Assembly: GCA_017744605.1 (NCBI GenBank)
Contig: JAGIAZ010000011.1
Location: forward strand, 1-64,000
Direction: 5' to 3'
From: Sphingobium sp.
GTDB lineage: Bacteria; Pseudomonadota; Alphaproteobacteria; Sphingomonadales; Sphingomonadaceae
Length of the DNA stretch: 64,000 bases
Both the position numbers and the translations under genes were made by a program. The notes below the pieces were generated by a model, which did not search any database, had not been told where the DNA came from, and was given only the letters and a program-made list of their open reading frames with translations. Below are positions 19,596 through 27,914 of the stretch, in pieces; the stretch's first letter is position 1, and every line of letters begins with the position of its first letter.

Positions 19596-20375
19596 ATGGG
19601 GCAGGGGGGCATTGCACCGCTCGCACTGGTGACCGGCGGCCATCGCCGCCTCGGTGCCCGCATCGCCATGCATCTCGCCAGTGCCGGTTACGCCTTGGCG
19701 ATCCACGGTCGGCATGACGCGATTCCGCATCGCTTCCTCAGTGAGCGCCTCACCGAGACGGGCGTCGACTGGCATGGCTTCGTCGCCGACTTCCTGGAGC
19801 CGGGCACGGCCGAGCGACTGCTGCCGGAGGTGATCGCCCATTTCGGCCGCGCGCCGGACCTGCTGGTGAACAGCGCGTCCTTGTTTGGCGAAAGCAACCT
19901 CGCGACTGTCACCGAGGCCGATCTCGCGGCTTATTATCGCGTGAATAGCTCCGCGCCCGTGCTGCTGACCCAGGCCTTTGCAGCTGCGGAACGCCCGGCG
20001 GGCAGCAATGCGTCGGTGGTGAACATCCTCGATCAGCGCCTCGCCCAGCCGCATGGCGACCAGCTCGCCTATACGCTCGGCAAGGCGGGCCTCGCGGAGT
20101 TCACCCGCATCGCCGCGCGCACGCTGGCGCCGAGTATCCGCGTCAACGCCGTCTCACCGGGCCTGACGCTGGCGACCTACGATTATACGCCCGAACAACT
20201 CGACCGCCTCGCCGCCATCGCGCCTTTGGGTGCACTCCCGACGCCTGAGGATGTGAGCGAAGCCGTCCTCTATCTCGCCTACGCCAAGGCGGTGACCGGC
20301 CAGACGATCATCGTCGACGGCGGCGCCTATATGAAGAGCTATGAGCGGGACTTCGTGCACATGGCGGGGGAGTGA
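19596..20375 (+). CDS. folM: Pteridine reductase-like short-chain dehydrogenase (FolM/PTR1 type)
   Basis: This is a 259-residue NADPH-type short-chain dehydrogenase. Two features separate it from ordinary family members. The cofactor loop is TGGHRRLG, matching the TGxxxRxG form of pteridine reductases. The catalytic triad position usually held by Ser is Asp (VNILDQRLAQP), followed by YTLGK (Tyr/Lys), as in Leishmania PTR1 (Asp, Tyr, Lys). It is directly downstream of folE, so reduction of dihydrofolate or dihydromonapterin is the likely role. I chose the ATG at 19596; a GTG four codons earlier overlaps folE. Confidence 0.83.
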   Translation: MGQGGIAPLALVTGGHRRLGARIAMHLASAGYALAIHGRHDAIPHRFLSERLTETGVDWHGFVADFLEPGTAERLLPEVIAHFGRAPDLLVNSASLFGESNLATVTEADLAAYYRVNSSAPVLLTQAFAAAERPAGSNASVVNILDQRLAQPHGDQLAYTLGKAGLAEFTRIAARTLAPSIRVNAVSPGLTLATYDYTPEQLDRLAAIAPLGALPTPEDVSEAVLYLAYAKAVTGQTIIVDGGAYMKSYERDFVHMAGE

Positions 20376-20422
20376 ACCGCTATTTCCTGGTCCCTTCAGG
20401 GGCGAGGAGAACCGGACAAAGA

Positions 20423-20456
20423 AAAACCCCGCGAAACCGAAGTCTCGCGGGGTTTT
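20423..20456. terminator. Bidirectional rho-independent terminator
   Basis: A perfect 12-bp inverted repeat (AAAACCCCGCGA at 20423-20434 and TCGCGGGGTTTT at 20445-20456) has a 10-nt loop, with T-runs reading out on both strands. The T-run is longer on the minus strand. It sits between the convergent folM and rplI genes and should end both operons. Confidence 0.92.
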
Positions 20457-20484
20457 CTCGAACCTGAATCCGATGATTCGGGGC

Positions 20485-21093
20485 TTACGCCTCTTCGGCG
20501 TTCTCGACCGGAGCGGCTTCCGCCAACTCGCCGGCGATCTCACCCGGCTCGGCATTGGGGTCATAGTCCTCGGTGAAGCCCGTCTCGTCCTTCTCGAACA
20601 TGTCGGTCATCACGTTGACGCCGGCCTTCTGCAGGTCGGCTTCTTCCGGCGAGCGAGCGACGTTGACCTGGATGTTGACCGCAACCTCGGGGTGCAGCGC
20701 CACCTTCACGTCGAACAGGCCGAGCGTCTTGATCGGGCGCTCGAGCACGATCATCGCCTTGCTGACGATCTTGTGACCGGCCTCATGCAGGGCCTCGACG
20801 ATGTCGCGGACCGAGACCGAGCCGTAGAGCTGGCCGCTGTTCGACGACTGGCGGATGAGGACGACCTGCACACCGTCGACCGACTTGGAGGCGGTTTCGG
20901 CGTCACCACGGCGAGCGGCGTTGTCGGCTTCGATCTTGGCGCGATTGGCTTCGAACACGGCGCGGTTGGCGTTGTTCGAACGGAGCGCCTTCTTGTTGGG
21001 CAGGAGGTAGTTGCGCGCGTAGCCGTCCTTGACGGTCACGACGTCACCAATGCCGCCCAGCTTCTCGATACGCTCGAGCAGAATGATTTCCAT
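20485..21093 (-). CDS. rplI: 50S ribosomal protein L9
   Basis: L9 binds 23S rRNA near the L1 stalk base. The N-terminal domain is typical (MEIILLERIEKLGGIGDVVTVKDGYARNYLLP), followed by the connecting helix and the C-terminal domain. At 202 residues it is longer than the ~150 of E. coli because of an acidic Ala/Glu-rich C-terminal extension, common in alphaproteobacteria. It is the last gene of the rpsF-rpsR-rplI operon, and a strong hairpin terminator follows. Confidence 0.97.
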   Translation of the reverse strand: MEIILLERIEKLGGIGDVVTVKDGYARNYLLPNKKALRSNNANRAVFEANRAKIEADNAARRGDAETASKSVDGVQVVLIRQSSNSGQLYGSVSVRDIVEALHEAGHKIVSKAMIVLERPIKTLGLFDVKVALHPEVAVNIQVNVARSPEEADLQKAGVNVMTDMFEKDETGFTEDYDPNAEPGEIAGELAEAAPVENAEEA

Positions 21094-21105
21094 GGGAGGC
21101 GCTCC

Positions 21106-21330
21106 TTACTTCACGATGTAGGGCAGCAGGCCCAGATGACGGGCGCGCTTGATGGCCTGGCCGAGTTCGCGCTGCTTCTTGGCGGAAACGGCGGTGATGC
21201 GCGAAGGGACGATCTTGCCGCGCTCGGAAACGAAGCCCTGAAGCAGACGGACGTCCTTATAATCGATCTTCGGCGCATCCTTGGCAGCGAAAGGGCAGCT
21301 CTTGCGGCGGCGGAAAAATGGGCGTGCCAT
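21106..21330 (-). CDS. rpsR: 30S ribosomal protein S18
   Basis: This is a 74-residue small-subunit protein that pairs with S6 on the 16S rRNA platform. The family block is clear: [10 protein letters not shown], then [20 protein letters not shown] and [20 protein letters not shown], then ARHLGLLPY. It lies 12 bp upstream of rplI and 13 bp downstream of rpsF, in the standard operon order. Confidence 0.98.
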   Translation of the reverse strand: MARPFFRRRKSCPFAAKDAPKIDYKDVRLLQGFVSERGKIVPSRITAVSAKKQRELGQAIKRARHLGLLPYIVK

Positions 21331-21343
21331 GTGTCAGGTCTCC

Positions 21344-21763
21344 TTATTCGCCGAAAGCTTCGTCGCGTTCGCGGCGCGGGCCACGATCTTCGCGATCGCC
21401 ACGGGGGCCGCGCGGACCGCGGTCGCCGCGTTCACCACGGTCGCTCTTGCGCATGATCACGGACGGGCCGCCTTCCAGCTCATCGACGCGAACGGTCATA
21501 TAGCGGATGACGTCTTCGTTGATCGCGGTCTGGCGCTCCAGCTCGGCAACGGTGCCGGCGGGCGCGTCGATGTTGAGGAGCACGTAGTGCGCCTTGCGGT
21601 TCTTCGCGATCTTGTATGCGAGGTTGCGGAGACCCCAGTTCTCGACCTTGGTCACCTTGCCCTGCTGGGACTCAACGATCTTGGTGGCGGTTTCCGCCAG
21701 CACGTCGACCTGGGCCTGAGCCAGATCCTGACGCGCAAGAAAGACATGCTCGTAAAGCGGCAT
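21344..21763 (-). CDS. rpsF: 30S ribosomal protein S6
   Basis: S6 is the first gene of the rpsF-rpsR-rplI operon, 139 residues from the ATG at 21763. [14 protein letters not shown] is the expected N-terminus, and the open frame continues upstream without similarity. The S6 fold covers about residues 1-95. The last ~40 residues are Arg/Asp/Gly-rich (repeated RGDRGPRG-like units) and likely disordered, as in other alphaproteobacteria. It is transcribed away from fabD. Confidence 0.97.
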   Translation of the reverse strand: MPLYEHVFLARQDLAQAQVDVLAETATKIVESQQGKVTKVENWGLRNLAYKIAKNRKAHYVLLNIDAPAGTVAELERQTAINEDVIRYMTVRVDELEGGPSVIMRKSDRGERGDRGPRGPRGDREDRGPRRERDEAFGE

Positions 21764-21937
21764 GGTTCTGCGTTCCTGTCTTTGGCCGATTGCTGATGGG
21801 CGCCCCATGCGCACCACCCCTCCGGCTATCGTCTCAATTAAAATCGCGCGGCAAAGCGTGCTCCGCCCCGCGAAGGGCGCGCCTATGACCGAAACTGCCG
21901 GGAAATGCAAGGGGAGTACGGTGGGCGCGCGGAAAAC

Positions 21938-21966
21938 TTGCCTGCTTGCCCAAGGCGGACTAGTTC
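21938..21966 (+). promoter_or_regulatory. Candidate fabD promoter
   Basis: TTGCCT (21938-21943), a 17-bp spacer and TAGTTC (21961-21966) end 32 nt upstream of the fabD ATG. The fit is moderate. Confidence 0.35.
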
Positions 21967-21998
21967 GCGGGCCTTTCAGGAACAAGGGACATGTCACC

Positions 21999-22934
21999 AT
22001 GCGCGCTTTCATCTTTCCGGGTCAGGGCAGCCATTCGGTTGGCATGGGGTCCGCGCTTGCGGCCGCATCGCCTGTTGCACGCGAGGTTTTCGGCGAGGTC
22101 GATGAGGCGCTCGGGCAGAATCTCTTCCGCCTGATGAGCGAGGGCCCCGAGTCCGACCTCATGCTCACCGAAAATGCCCAGCCCGCGATCATGGCCCATG
22201 CGCTTGCGGTCCTGCGCGTGGTGGAGAAGGAAGGCGGCGTATCGATCCGCGACAAGGCCAATGCCGTCGCGGGGCACAGCCTGGGCGAATATTCGGCGCT
22301 TTGCGCTGTCGGCGCCTTCGATCTGGCGACCACCGCCAAGCTGCTGAAGCTGCGTGGCCAGTCGATGCAGGCGGCCGTTCCGATTGGCGAGGGCGCCATG
22401 GCGGCCCTGCTCGGCGCCGACATCGCCAAGGCCGAAGCTTTGGCCGCCGCCGCTGCGCAGGGCGAGGTCTGCACCGTCGCCAATGACAATGATCCCGGAC
22501 AGGTCGTCATTTCCGGCCAGAAGGCTGCGATCGAGCGCGCCGTCGAGATGGTCAGGGATTTCGAGATCAAGCGCGGCGTCCTGCTTGCCGTTTCCGCGCC
22601 GTTCCATTGCCCGCTTATGCAGCCTGCCGCCGATGCGATGGCCGAGGCGCTCGCCGCGACCCCGTCGCCCGGCGCTTTCCTGCAGGTCTACGCGAATGTG
22701 ACGGCTGCGCCGGTCACCGATGCGGCGGAAATCAAGGAGCTGCTCGTCAGGCAGGTCACCGGCCGCGTGCGCTGGCGCGAAAGCATCGCGGCGATGTGGG
22801 ATGCCGGCATCACCGATTTTGTCGAATTCGGCGGGAAAGTGGTCGGCCCGATGGTCAAGCGCACCGTGCCCGACGCGACTGTTTCCAGCATCATCACCAT
22901 GGACGATATCGAGGGGCTCATTAAGACGATCTGA
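21999..22934 (+). CDS. fabD: Malonyl-CoA--ACP transacylase
   Basis: This enzyme transfers malonyl from CoA to acyl carrier protein to feed fatty-acid synthesis. It has 311 residues from the ATG at 21999 ([17 protein letters not shown]), with AGGGA about 9 nt upstream. The nucleophile motif [10 protein letters not shown] and the catalytic His region ([12 protein letters not shown]) are visible, as is the FPGQGS oxyanion motif. It heads a fatty-acid cluster with fabG, acpP and fabF on the same strand. Confidence 0.96.
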   Translation: MRAFIFPGQGSHSVGMGSALAAASPVAREVFGEVDEALGQNLFRLMSEGPESDLMLTENAQPAIMAHALAVLRVVEKEGGVSIRDKANAVAGHSLGEYSALCAVGAFDLATTAKLLKLRGQSMQAAVPIGEGAMAALLGADIAKAEALAAAAAQGEVCTVANDNDPGQVVISGQKAAIERAVEMVRDFEIKRGVLLAVSAPFHCPLMQPAADAMAEALAATPSPGAFLQVYANVTAAPVTDAAEIKELLVRQVTGRVRWRESIAAMWDAGITDFVEFGGKVVGPMVKRTVPDATVSSIITMDDIEGLIKTI

Positions 22935-23054
22935 GACCCTGAATGGAGTCTGTGGAGAGGATCTGCCGCCACGCGTCTCTGTCTTTCAGCCGACGCGTCA
23001 ACGTCTCGCTTATGGCGCCGCGTCGCGTCGACACCATCGTTTGAGGAGTTTTGA

Positions 23055-23795
23055 ATGTTCGATCTTTCCGGAATGACGGCGCTGGTGACCGGCGCGAGCG
23101 GCGGCATCGGCTCGGCGGTGGCGCAGGCGCTGGCGGGGCAGGGCGCGCGGCTCGCGCTCTCGGGCAGCAATGTCGAGAAGCTGGAAGCCTTTGCGAAGGC
23201 ACTTGGCGGCGATCATGTCTGCGTGCCCTGCGATCTTGGCGATAGCGCGGCGGTCGACGCGCTCGTGCCGCAGGCCACCGAAGCGCTTGGCGGCAAGCTC
23301 GACATTCTCGTGAACAATGCCGGCGTCACGCGGGACGGCCTCATCCTGCGCATGAAGGACGAGGATTGGGATACGGTGCTGCGCATCAATCTCGAAGCGG
23401 CCTTCCGCCTGATCCGTGCCGCGTCGAAGACGATGATGAAGGCGCGCTATGGCCGAATTGTCTCGATCACATCGGTGGTCGGCGTGACCGGCAACCCCGG
23501 CCAGGCCAACTATGCCGCGTCCAAGGCTGGTCTCATCGGCATGAGCAAGAGCCTTGCCCAGGAACTGGCGAGCCGTGGCATCACGGTGAATTGCGTGGCG
23601 CCGGGCTTCATCCGCTCCCCCATGACCGACGCGCTCAACGATGCGCAGAAGGACGCGATCCTCGGCCGCATTCCTGCGGGCGCGCTGGGCGAAGGCGCCG
23701 ATATCGGCGCCGCCGTGGTCTATCTGGCGAGCCGCGAGGGCGGCTACGTCACCGGTCAGACCCTGCACGTCAATGGCGGCATGGCGATGATCTGA
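23055..23795 (+). CDS. fabG: 3-oxoacyl-ACP reductase
   Basis: This is an NADPH-dependent short-chain dehydrogenase that reduces 3-oxoacyl-ACP, 246 residues long. Motifs are TGASGGIG (cofactor loop), NNAGVTRDGLI, SITSVVG (catalytic Ser) and YAASKAG (Tyr/Lys), with the C-terminal TGQTLHVNGGMAM. A GAGGAG ribosome site precedes the ATG. It follows fabD after a 120-bp gap in which I see no clear element, only clustered ACGCGTC-like words. Confidence 0.95.
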   Translation: MFDLSGMTALVTGASGGIGSAVAQALAGQGARLALSGSNVEKLEAFAKALGGDHVCVPCDLGDSAAVDALVPQATEALGGKLDILVNNAGVTRDGLILRMKDEDWDTVLRINLEAAFRLIRAASKTMMKARYGRIVSITSVVGVTGNPGQANYAASKAGLIGMSKSLAQELASRGITVNCVAPGFIRSPMTDALNDAQKDAILGRIPAGALGEGADIGAAVVYLASREGGYVTGQTLHVNGGMAMI

Positions 23796-23816
23796 CCGGT
23801 CGACATATGGGGGGGA

Positions 23817-24377
23817 ATGACGATGCGTGGAACTTTGTGGGCGAGCGCCGCGCTGGCGCTTGGTGTGGCCCTGTTACCGGCACAGGCGCAGGCGGCCGAT
23901 CATCTCGAATGCATCCTCGCGACGAGAAGTGACGCGGTGGATGCTGCTGTGTTCGAGGCCTATCGCAAGGGCAGCAATATCGGCGAAGCGCTCATGGGAT
24001 TGCGGATGTCGGAGATCCAGGCCTGCGTGCAGGCCAATAAATGGTCGGGACAGGCCACCGAAAGCGCGACGCGTGTGCTGCTGGGCGAGATTCTGGCCGC
24101 CGGACTCAGGAAGGAAATGACGGCCAAGTCGCTGCCCGCCGCGACATTGGCGGTCGCCCTCAAATCCTTCATGGACAGCGTCGGCCGGGGTAAGGCGCGC
24201 CGTGCGGCCAATGGCGACATGGACCAGGAAACGATCACCGAACTTGTCGCCAGCCTCCTGAGCGAGAATGTTCTCACCAACGCCCAGATGTCGAACGACA
24301 ACGGCGTTGTGATCGGCGAATATATGTCCGCTTATGCCAATACATCCGTCTACCGGCAGGACTTCGAGGCACAGTGA
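23817..24377 (+). CDS. Secreted hypothetical protein
   Basis: This 186-residue protein has a clear Sec signal peptide (MTMRGTLWASAALALGVALLPAQAQA, cleavage after AQA). The mature part is soluble, mainly helical, with two cysteines near residues 32 and 61 that could form a disulfide. I do not recognise the family. It lies between fabG and acpP on the same strand, so it may be cotranscribed with fabG, but nothing ties it to lipid synthesis. Confidence 0.7.
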   Translation: MTMRGTLWASAALALGVALLPAQAQAADHLECILATRSDAVDAAVFEAYRKGSNIGEALMGLRMSEIQACVQANKWSGQATESATRVLLGEILAAGLRKEMTAKSLPAATLAVALKSFMDSVGRGKARRAANGDMDQETITELVASLLSENVLTNAQMSNDNGVVIGEYMSAYANTSVYRQDFEAQ

Positions 24378-24401
24378 GCAGGGCAGGGGCCGCTTAGCCT
24401 C

Positions 24402-24430
24402 TTGCCACCCACGCCCCGTCGCTCTAGGGC
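24402..24430 (+). promoter_or_regulatory. Candidate acpP promoter
   Basis: TTGCCA (24402-24407), a 17-bp spacer and TAGGGC (24425-24430) stand about 45 nt upstream of the acpP ATG. The -35 box is good and the -10 box weak. Confidence 0.4.
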
Positions 24431-24475
24431 AGGACTGAGCTAGAAATTGCATCACTCCATAACAAGGGACCGAGC

Positions 24476-24709
24476 ATGAGTGAGACCGCAGACCGCGTGA
24501 AGAAGATCGTTGTCGAGCACCTCGGAGTCGAGGCCGACAAGGTCACCGAAGATGCCAGCTTCATTGACGATCTGGGTGCCGACAGCCTCGATATCGTCGA
24601 GCTGGTCATGGCCTTCGAAGAAGAGTTCGGCGTCGAGATTCCGGACGATGCCGCCGAGAAGATTGCGACCGTGAAGGACGCGATCGACTATATCGAAGGC
24701 AAGCAGTAA
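24476..24709 (+). CDS. acpP: Acyl carrier protein
   Basis: This is a 77-residue acidic carrier protein of type II fatty-acid synthesis. The phosphopantetheine attachment Ser lies in [18 protein letters not shown]. It is preceded by AAGGGA and its own candidate promoter, and followed by a strong hairpin before fabF, consistent with high separate expression of acpP. Confidence 0.98.
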   Translation: MSETADRVKKIVVEHLGVEADKVTEDASFIDDLGADSLDIVELVMAFEEEFGVEIPDDAAEKIATVKDAIDYIEGKQ

Positions 24710-24721
24710 GGGCGGGCCTCG

Positions 24722-24766
24722 GCCGTCGCGGAGGGCAGGAACGCCCTTCGCCGGCGGCGGTTTATT
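24722..24766 (+). terminator. Likely acpP terminator or attenuator
   Basis: A ~15-bp GC-rich stem (24722-24736 with 24743-24758, one bulge) with the 6-nt loop AGGAAC is followed by GG and TTTATT. The T-run is short, so termination may be partial, allowing fabF readthrough. Confidence 0.5.
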
Positions 24767-24886
24767 GGCTAGCCATAGCAGGATGCGGCTCTCCGGCATG
24801 CGGGTCTTCCCGTCGCTTGAGGGCCGCTTCTCTGTATGAAGGCCGCGTATTTCAACAAGGCGCGGCAAGGAATTGAGGAGAAGCTG

Positions 24887-26146
24887 ATGCGTCGTGTCGT
24901 CGTGACGGGTCTGGGCATGGTGTCGCCGCTGGGCGGTGACGTCGAGACAAGCTGGGCGAACATCCTTGCGGCCAAATCGGGCGCGGGGACGATCACCAAA
25001 TTCGATGCGACCGACTTCCAGAGCAACTATGCCTGCGAAGTGAAGCCGGCCGACCATGAATATGGCTTCGACGCCAACAAGCGCGTGGATCACAAGGTCC
25101 AGCGCCAGGTCGATCCGTTCATCGTGTTCGGGATCGATGCCGCCGGCCAGGCGATCGAAGATGCCGGTCTCACCGACATGAGCGAGGAAGAGCGTTATCG
25201 TGCTGGTTGCTCGATCGGTTCCGGCATCGGCGGTTTGCCGGGCATTGAGAGCGAATCGCTGGTGCTGGCGGAAAAAGGCCCGCGTCGCGTCTCGCCGCAC
25301 TTCGTGCACGGCCGTCTCATCAATCTGATCTCCGGCCAGGTTTCGATCAAATATGGCCTGATGGGGCCTAACCATGCGGTCGTCACGGCCTGTTCGACCG
25401 GCGCCCACTCGATCGGCGATGCGGCGGCGATGATCGCGCGAGACGATGCCGATGTCATGCTCGCGGGCGGCGCGGAAAGCACCGTCTGCCCGATCGGCAT
25501 TGCCGGCTTCGGCCAGGCTCGCGCGCTTTCGACGGGTTTCCGCGATGAGCCCTGGCGCGCCAGCCGCCCGTGGGACAAGGACCGCGACGGCTTCGTCATG
25601 GGCGAGGGCGCGGGCGTGGTCGTGCTCGAGGAATATGAGCGGGCCAAGGCGCGCGGCGCGAAAATCTACTGCGAGGTCGTGGGCTACGGTCTGTCGGGCG
25701 ACGCCTATCATGTGACGGCTCCCCATCCCGAAGGCTCGGGCGCATTCCGCTCGATGCAGATGGCGGTCCGCAAGTCGGGCCTGTCGCTGGCCGACATCGA
25801 TTATATCAACGCGCACGGCACCTCGACGCCGCTCGGCGACGAGCTGGAGCTGGGTGCGGTCCGCCGTCTGTTCGGCAGCGATATCGCCAACCTCTCAATG
25901 TCCTCGACCAAGTCGGCGATCGGCCACTTGCTCGGCGGGGCCGGGGCGGTCGAATCGATCTTCTGCATCCTCGCCCTGCGTGACCAGATCGTCCCGCCGA
26001 CTCTCAATCTCGACAATCCGAGCGAGAATTGCGCAGGCATCGACCTCGTGCCGCACAAGGCGAAGACCCGCAGCGTGAGGGCGGTGCTGAACAATAGCTT
26101 CGGCTTTGGCGGCACCAATGCCAGCCTGGTGATGAAGGCGATCTAA
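24887..26146 (+). CDS. fabF: 3-oxoacyl-ACP synthase II
   Basis: This is an elongating condensing enzyme of fatty-acid synthesis, 419 residues. The catalytic triad is visible: Cys in VVTACSTGAHSIGDA, His in NAHGTSTPLGD and His in KSAIGHLLGGAGAVE. The C-terminal NNSFGFGGTNASLV is also present. The ATG at 24887 (MRRVVVTGLGMVSPLGG) is preceded by GAGGAG; the open frame starts 17 codons earlier but without family similarity. It is downstream of acpP. Confidence 0.97.
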   Translation: MRRVVVTGLGMVSPLGGDVETSWANILAAKSGAGTITKFDATDFQSNYACEVKPADHEYGFDANKRVDHKVQRQVDPFIVFGIDAAGQAIEDAGLTDMSEEERYRAGCSIGSGIGGLPGIESESLVLAEKGPRRVSPHFVHGRLINLISGQVSIKYGLMGPNHAVVTACSTGAHSIGDAAAMIARDDADVMLAGGAESTVCPIGIAGFGQARALSTGFRDEPWRASRPWDKDRDGFVMGEGAGVVVLEEYERAKARGAKIYCEVVGYGLSGDAYHVTAPHPEGSGAFRSMQMAVRKSGLSLADIDYINAHGTSTPLGDELELGAVRRLFGSDIANLSMSSTKSAIGHLLGGAGAVESIFCILALRDQIVPPTLNLDNPSENCAGIDLVPHKAKTRSVRAVLNNSFGFGGTNASLVMKAI

Positions 26147-26168
26147 GACGTGGCGCTTCCACATTGTC

Positions 26169-26217
26169 TCGTCATCGCGAGAGACGAAGTATTGCTTTGC
26201 TTCGCTCGCAATGACGA
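26169..26217. repeat. REP-like palindrome between fabF and mltG
   Basis: Bases 26169-26189 and 26200-26217 form an imperfect inverted repeat with cores TCGTCAT..GCGAG and CTCGC.ATGACGA, making a hairpin with a 10-nt loop. Confidence 0.6.
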
Positions 26218-26251
26218 CGCGATAATGTTTTTTCCCGGCGCCTAGGGCGAC

Positions 26252-27223
26252 ATGCGCCGCCTCGGCTGCCTCATCCCGATCCTCGTCGCGGCGGGCCTCG
26301 TTTTCGCAGCGGTCTGGTTCGGCGATGCCTGGCGCGGGGATGGGCCGCTCAAGGAATCGGCGACCGTGTCGGTGCCCGAAGGCGCTTCGCTCACCGGCAC
26401 CGCCAACCGGCTCGAGCAGGCGGGCGCGATCCGGTCGGCCAGGGCCTTCCTGATCGGCGCGAAGCTCTTCGGCGGGCCGGGAGTCGTCAAGGCGGGCGAT
26501 TACCGGCTTCCCGCCCATGCCAGCGCATCGCAGATTCTTGCCATCCTGCAGGGCGGCAAGACGATTCCGCTGCTGGTTGCCATTCCGGAAGGCATGCCGT
26601 CCATCCTCGTGCAGGAGCGGCTGATGGCGAACAAGGACCTTACCGGTCCGGTCGCGGTGCCCGAGGAGGGCTCCGTGCTGCCCGACAGCTATGGCTATGA
26701 GAAGGGCGAGAGCCGCGCCGCCGTGCTCGCGCGCATGCAGGCCGCCATGTCGCAGTTCATGACCGAGCAATGGGCGAAGCGTGCCGCCTCGACGCCGGTC
26801 AAGACGCAGGCCGAAGCGTTGGCATTGGCCAGCATCGTCGAGAAGGAAACGGGCGTCGCCTCGGAACGCACCACGGTGGCCGGCGTTTACGCAAACCGCT
26901 TGCGCCAGGGCATCAAGCTCCAGGCCGATCCGACGATCATCTATCCGATCACCAAGGGCAAACCGCTCGGCCGGCGCATCCGGCAGTCCGAGATGCGGGC
27001 GCAAAACGGCTACAATACTTATGCGATGCTCGGCCTGCCCAAGGGGCCGATCGCCAATCCGGGCCGCGCTTCCATCATTGCCGTGCTACATCCGGCGCAG
27101 ACCAATGCGCTCTATTTTGTCGCGGACGGCAAGGGCGGCCACATTTTCGCCGACAGCTATGCCGAGCATCAGGCCAACGTGGCCAAATGGTACGCCATCC
27201 GCCGCCAGCGCGGCGAGATGTAG
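26252..27223 (+). CDS. mltG: Endolytic murein transglycosylase
   Basis: MltG (YceG family) cleaves nascent glycan strands and sets their length. At 323 residues it has an N-terminal membrane anchor (about 5-22) and a periplasmic LysM-like region. The catalytic domain carries ALASIVEKETG (catalytic Glu) and VYANRLRQGIKLQADPTIIY, then YNTYAMLGLPKGPIANPG and HPAQTNALYFVADGKGGH. It lies downstream of fabF, the same order as acpP-fabF-(pabC)-mltG in many proteobacteria. Confidence 0.96.
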   Translation: MRRLGCLIPILVAAGLVFAAVWFGDAWRGDGPLKESATVSVPEGASLTGTANRLEQAGAIRSARAFLIGAKLFGGPGVVKAGDYRLPAHASASQILAILQGGKTIPLLVAIPEGMPSILVQERLMANKDLTGPVAVPEEGSVLPDSYGYEKGESRAAVLARMQAAMSQFMTEQWAKRAASTPVKTQAEALALASIVEKETGVASERTTVAGVYANRLRQGIKLQADPTIIYPITKGKPLGRRIRQSEMRAQNGYNTYAMLGLPKGPIANPGRASIIAVLHPAQTNALYFVADGKGGHIFADSYAEHQANVAKWYAIRRQRGEM

Positions 27224-27230
27224 CGCGGCC

Positions 27231-27314
27231 GTCATTCCCGTGAAGACGGGGATGCAGGGGCGGGGAGGTCAGTCTGGTTCTGGTCCGGGTTCCCGCGCTC
27301 GCGGGACTGACGAC
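27231..27314. repeat. REP-like palindrome between mltG and the convergent membrane-protein gene
   Basis: Bases 27231-27253 (GTCATTCCCGTGAAGACGGG...) and 27289-27314 form an imperfect inverted repeat, the classic CCCG/CGGG-type intergenic repeat of alphaproteobacteria. It occupies nearly all of the gap between the converging genes and may act as their shared 3' end. Confidence 0.6.
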
Positions 27315-27316
27315 CG

Positions 27317-27751
27317 CTAATGGAGAATGTCTTTGCCGGCCAGCCAGCGGGCATAGAAGAACTGCAGGATCGCGATCAGGATGATCGCCGCTGGCAGGGG
27401 CGCCGTTTCAGAGAGGCCCTTATGCGCCATCAAGTCGGTGCCGAAGAAGGTGTAGCCGAACTGGATGAGGACGGCGATCACTTCGATTGCCGAGAGCAGG
27501 ACGGCCAATCTGCGCCGCAGCAGGAGGCAGAGCGCCCCCAACGTGCCTGCCATGACCGCCACGGCGTAGGTCGCCCAGGCCCAGTTGGGCATCTCGGCGA
27601 ACGTCCTGGCCTGATAGGGGTCCGTCTTGGCAAGCTCCGTCAGGTCCATCGACCATTGCATGACGAAGGCGCTGACACCGACGACATTCCACAGCAGGAA
27701 AAGGGCGGCGACCCACCGAGCCGTCAGCCAGGATTGCGATCCGTTCGACAT
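27317..27751 (-). CDS. Four-span hypothetical membrane protein
   Basis: This 144-residue protein has four hydrophobic segments (about 13-30, 57-76, 82-102 and 118-137), with short polar loops. The start has a GGGGAGAGG ribosome site. The layout matches a family of ~145-residue proteins that I have seen labelled sugar transporter, without functional support. It is divergent from the peroxiredoxin gene across 163 bp, so the two could share regulation. Confidence 0.72.
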   Translation of the reverse strand: MSNGSQSWLTARWVAALFLLWNVVGVSAFVMQWSMDLTELAKTDPYQARTFAEMPNWAWATYAVAVMAGTLGALCLLLRRRLAVLLSAIEVIAVLIQFGYTFFGTDLMAHKGLSETAPLPAAIILIAILQFFYARWLAGKDILH

Positions 27752-27863
27752 ATGAACCTCTCCCCCGTTCCTTCGTTATGACTATGACTCACGCGGCCAT
27801 TCCGCGCAAACCATCTCCTTTGAACGAATAAATCGATCATTGTGGTCAAGTTTGATCGTTTCA

Positions 27864-27878
27864 ATCGTTCAATTCGAT
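27864..27878. promoter_or_regulatory. Candidate OxyR-type (LysR T-N11-A) site
   Basis: ATCG, 7 nt, CGAT form a dyad of the ATAG-N7-CTAT type used by OxyR. A TGAT half-match lies 7 nt further upstream. It is 37 bp before the peroxiredoxin ATG. The match is partial, and the inference rests largely on the target gene. Confidence 0.25.
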
Positions 27879-27914
27879 TTGATAGGACGGCGCTGCATTT
27901 ACAGGAGTTTCCAG

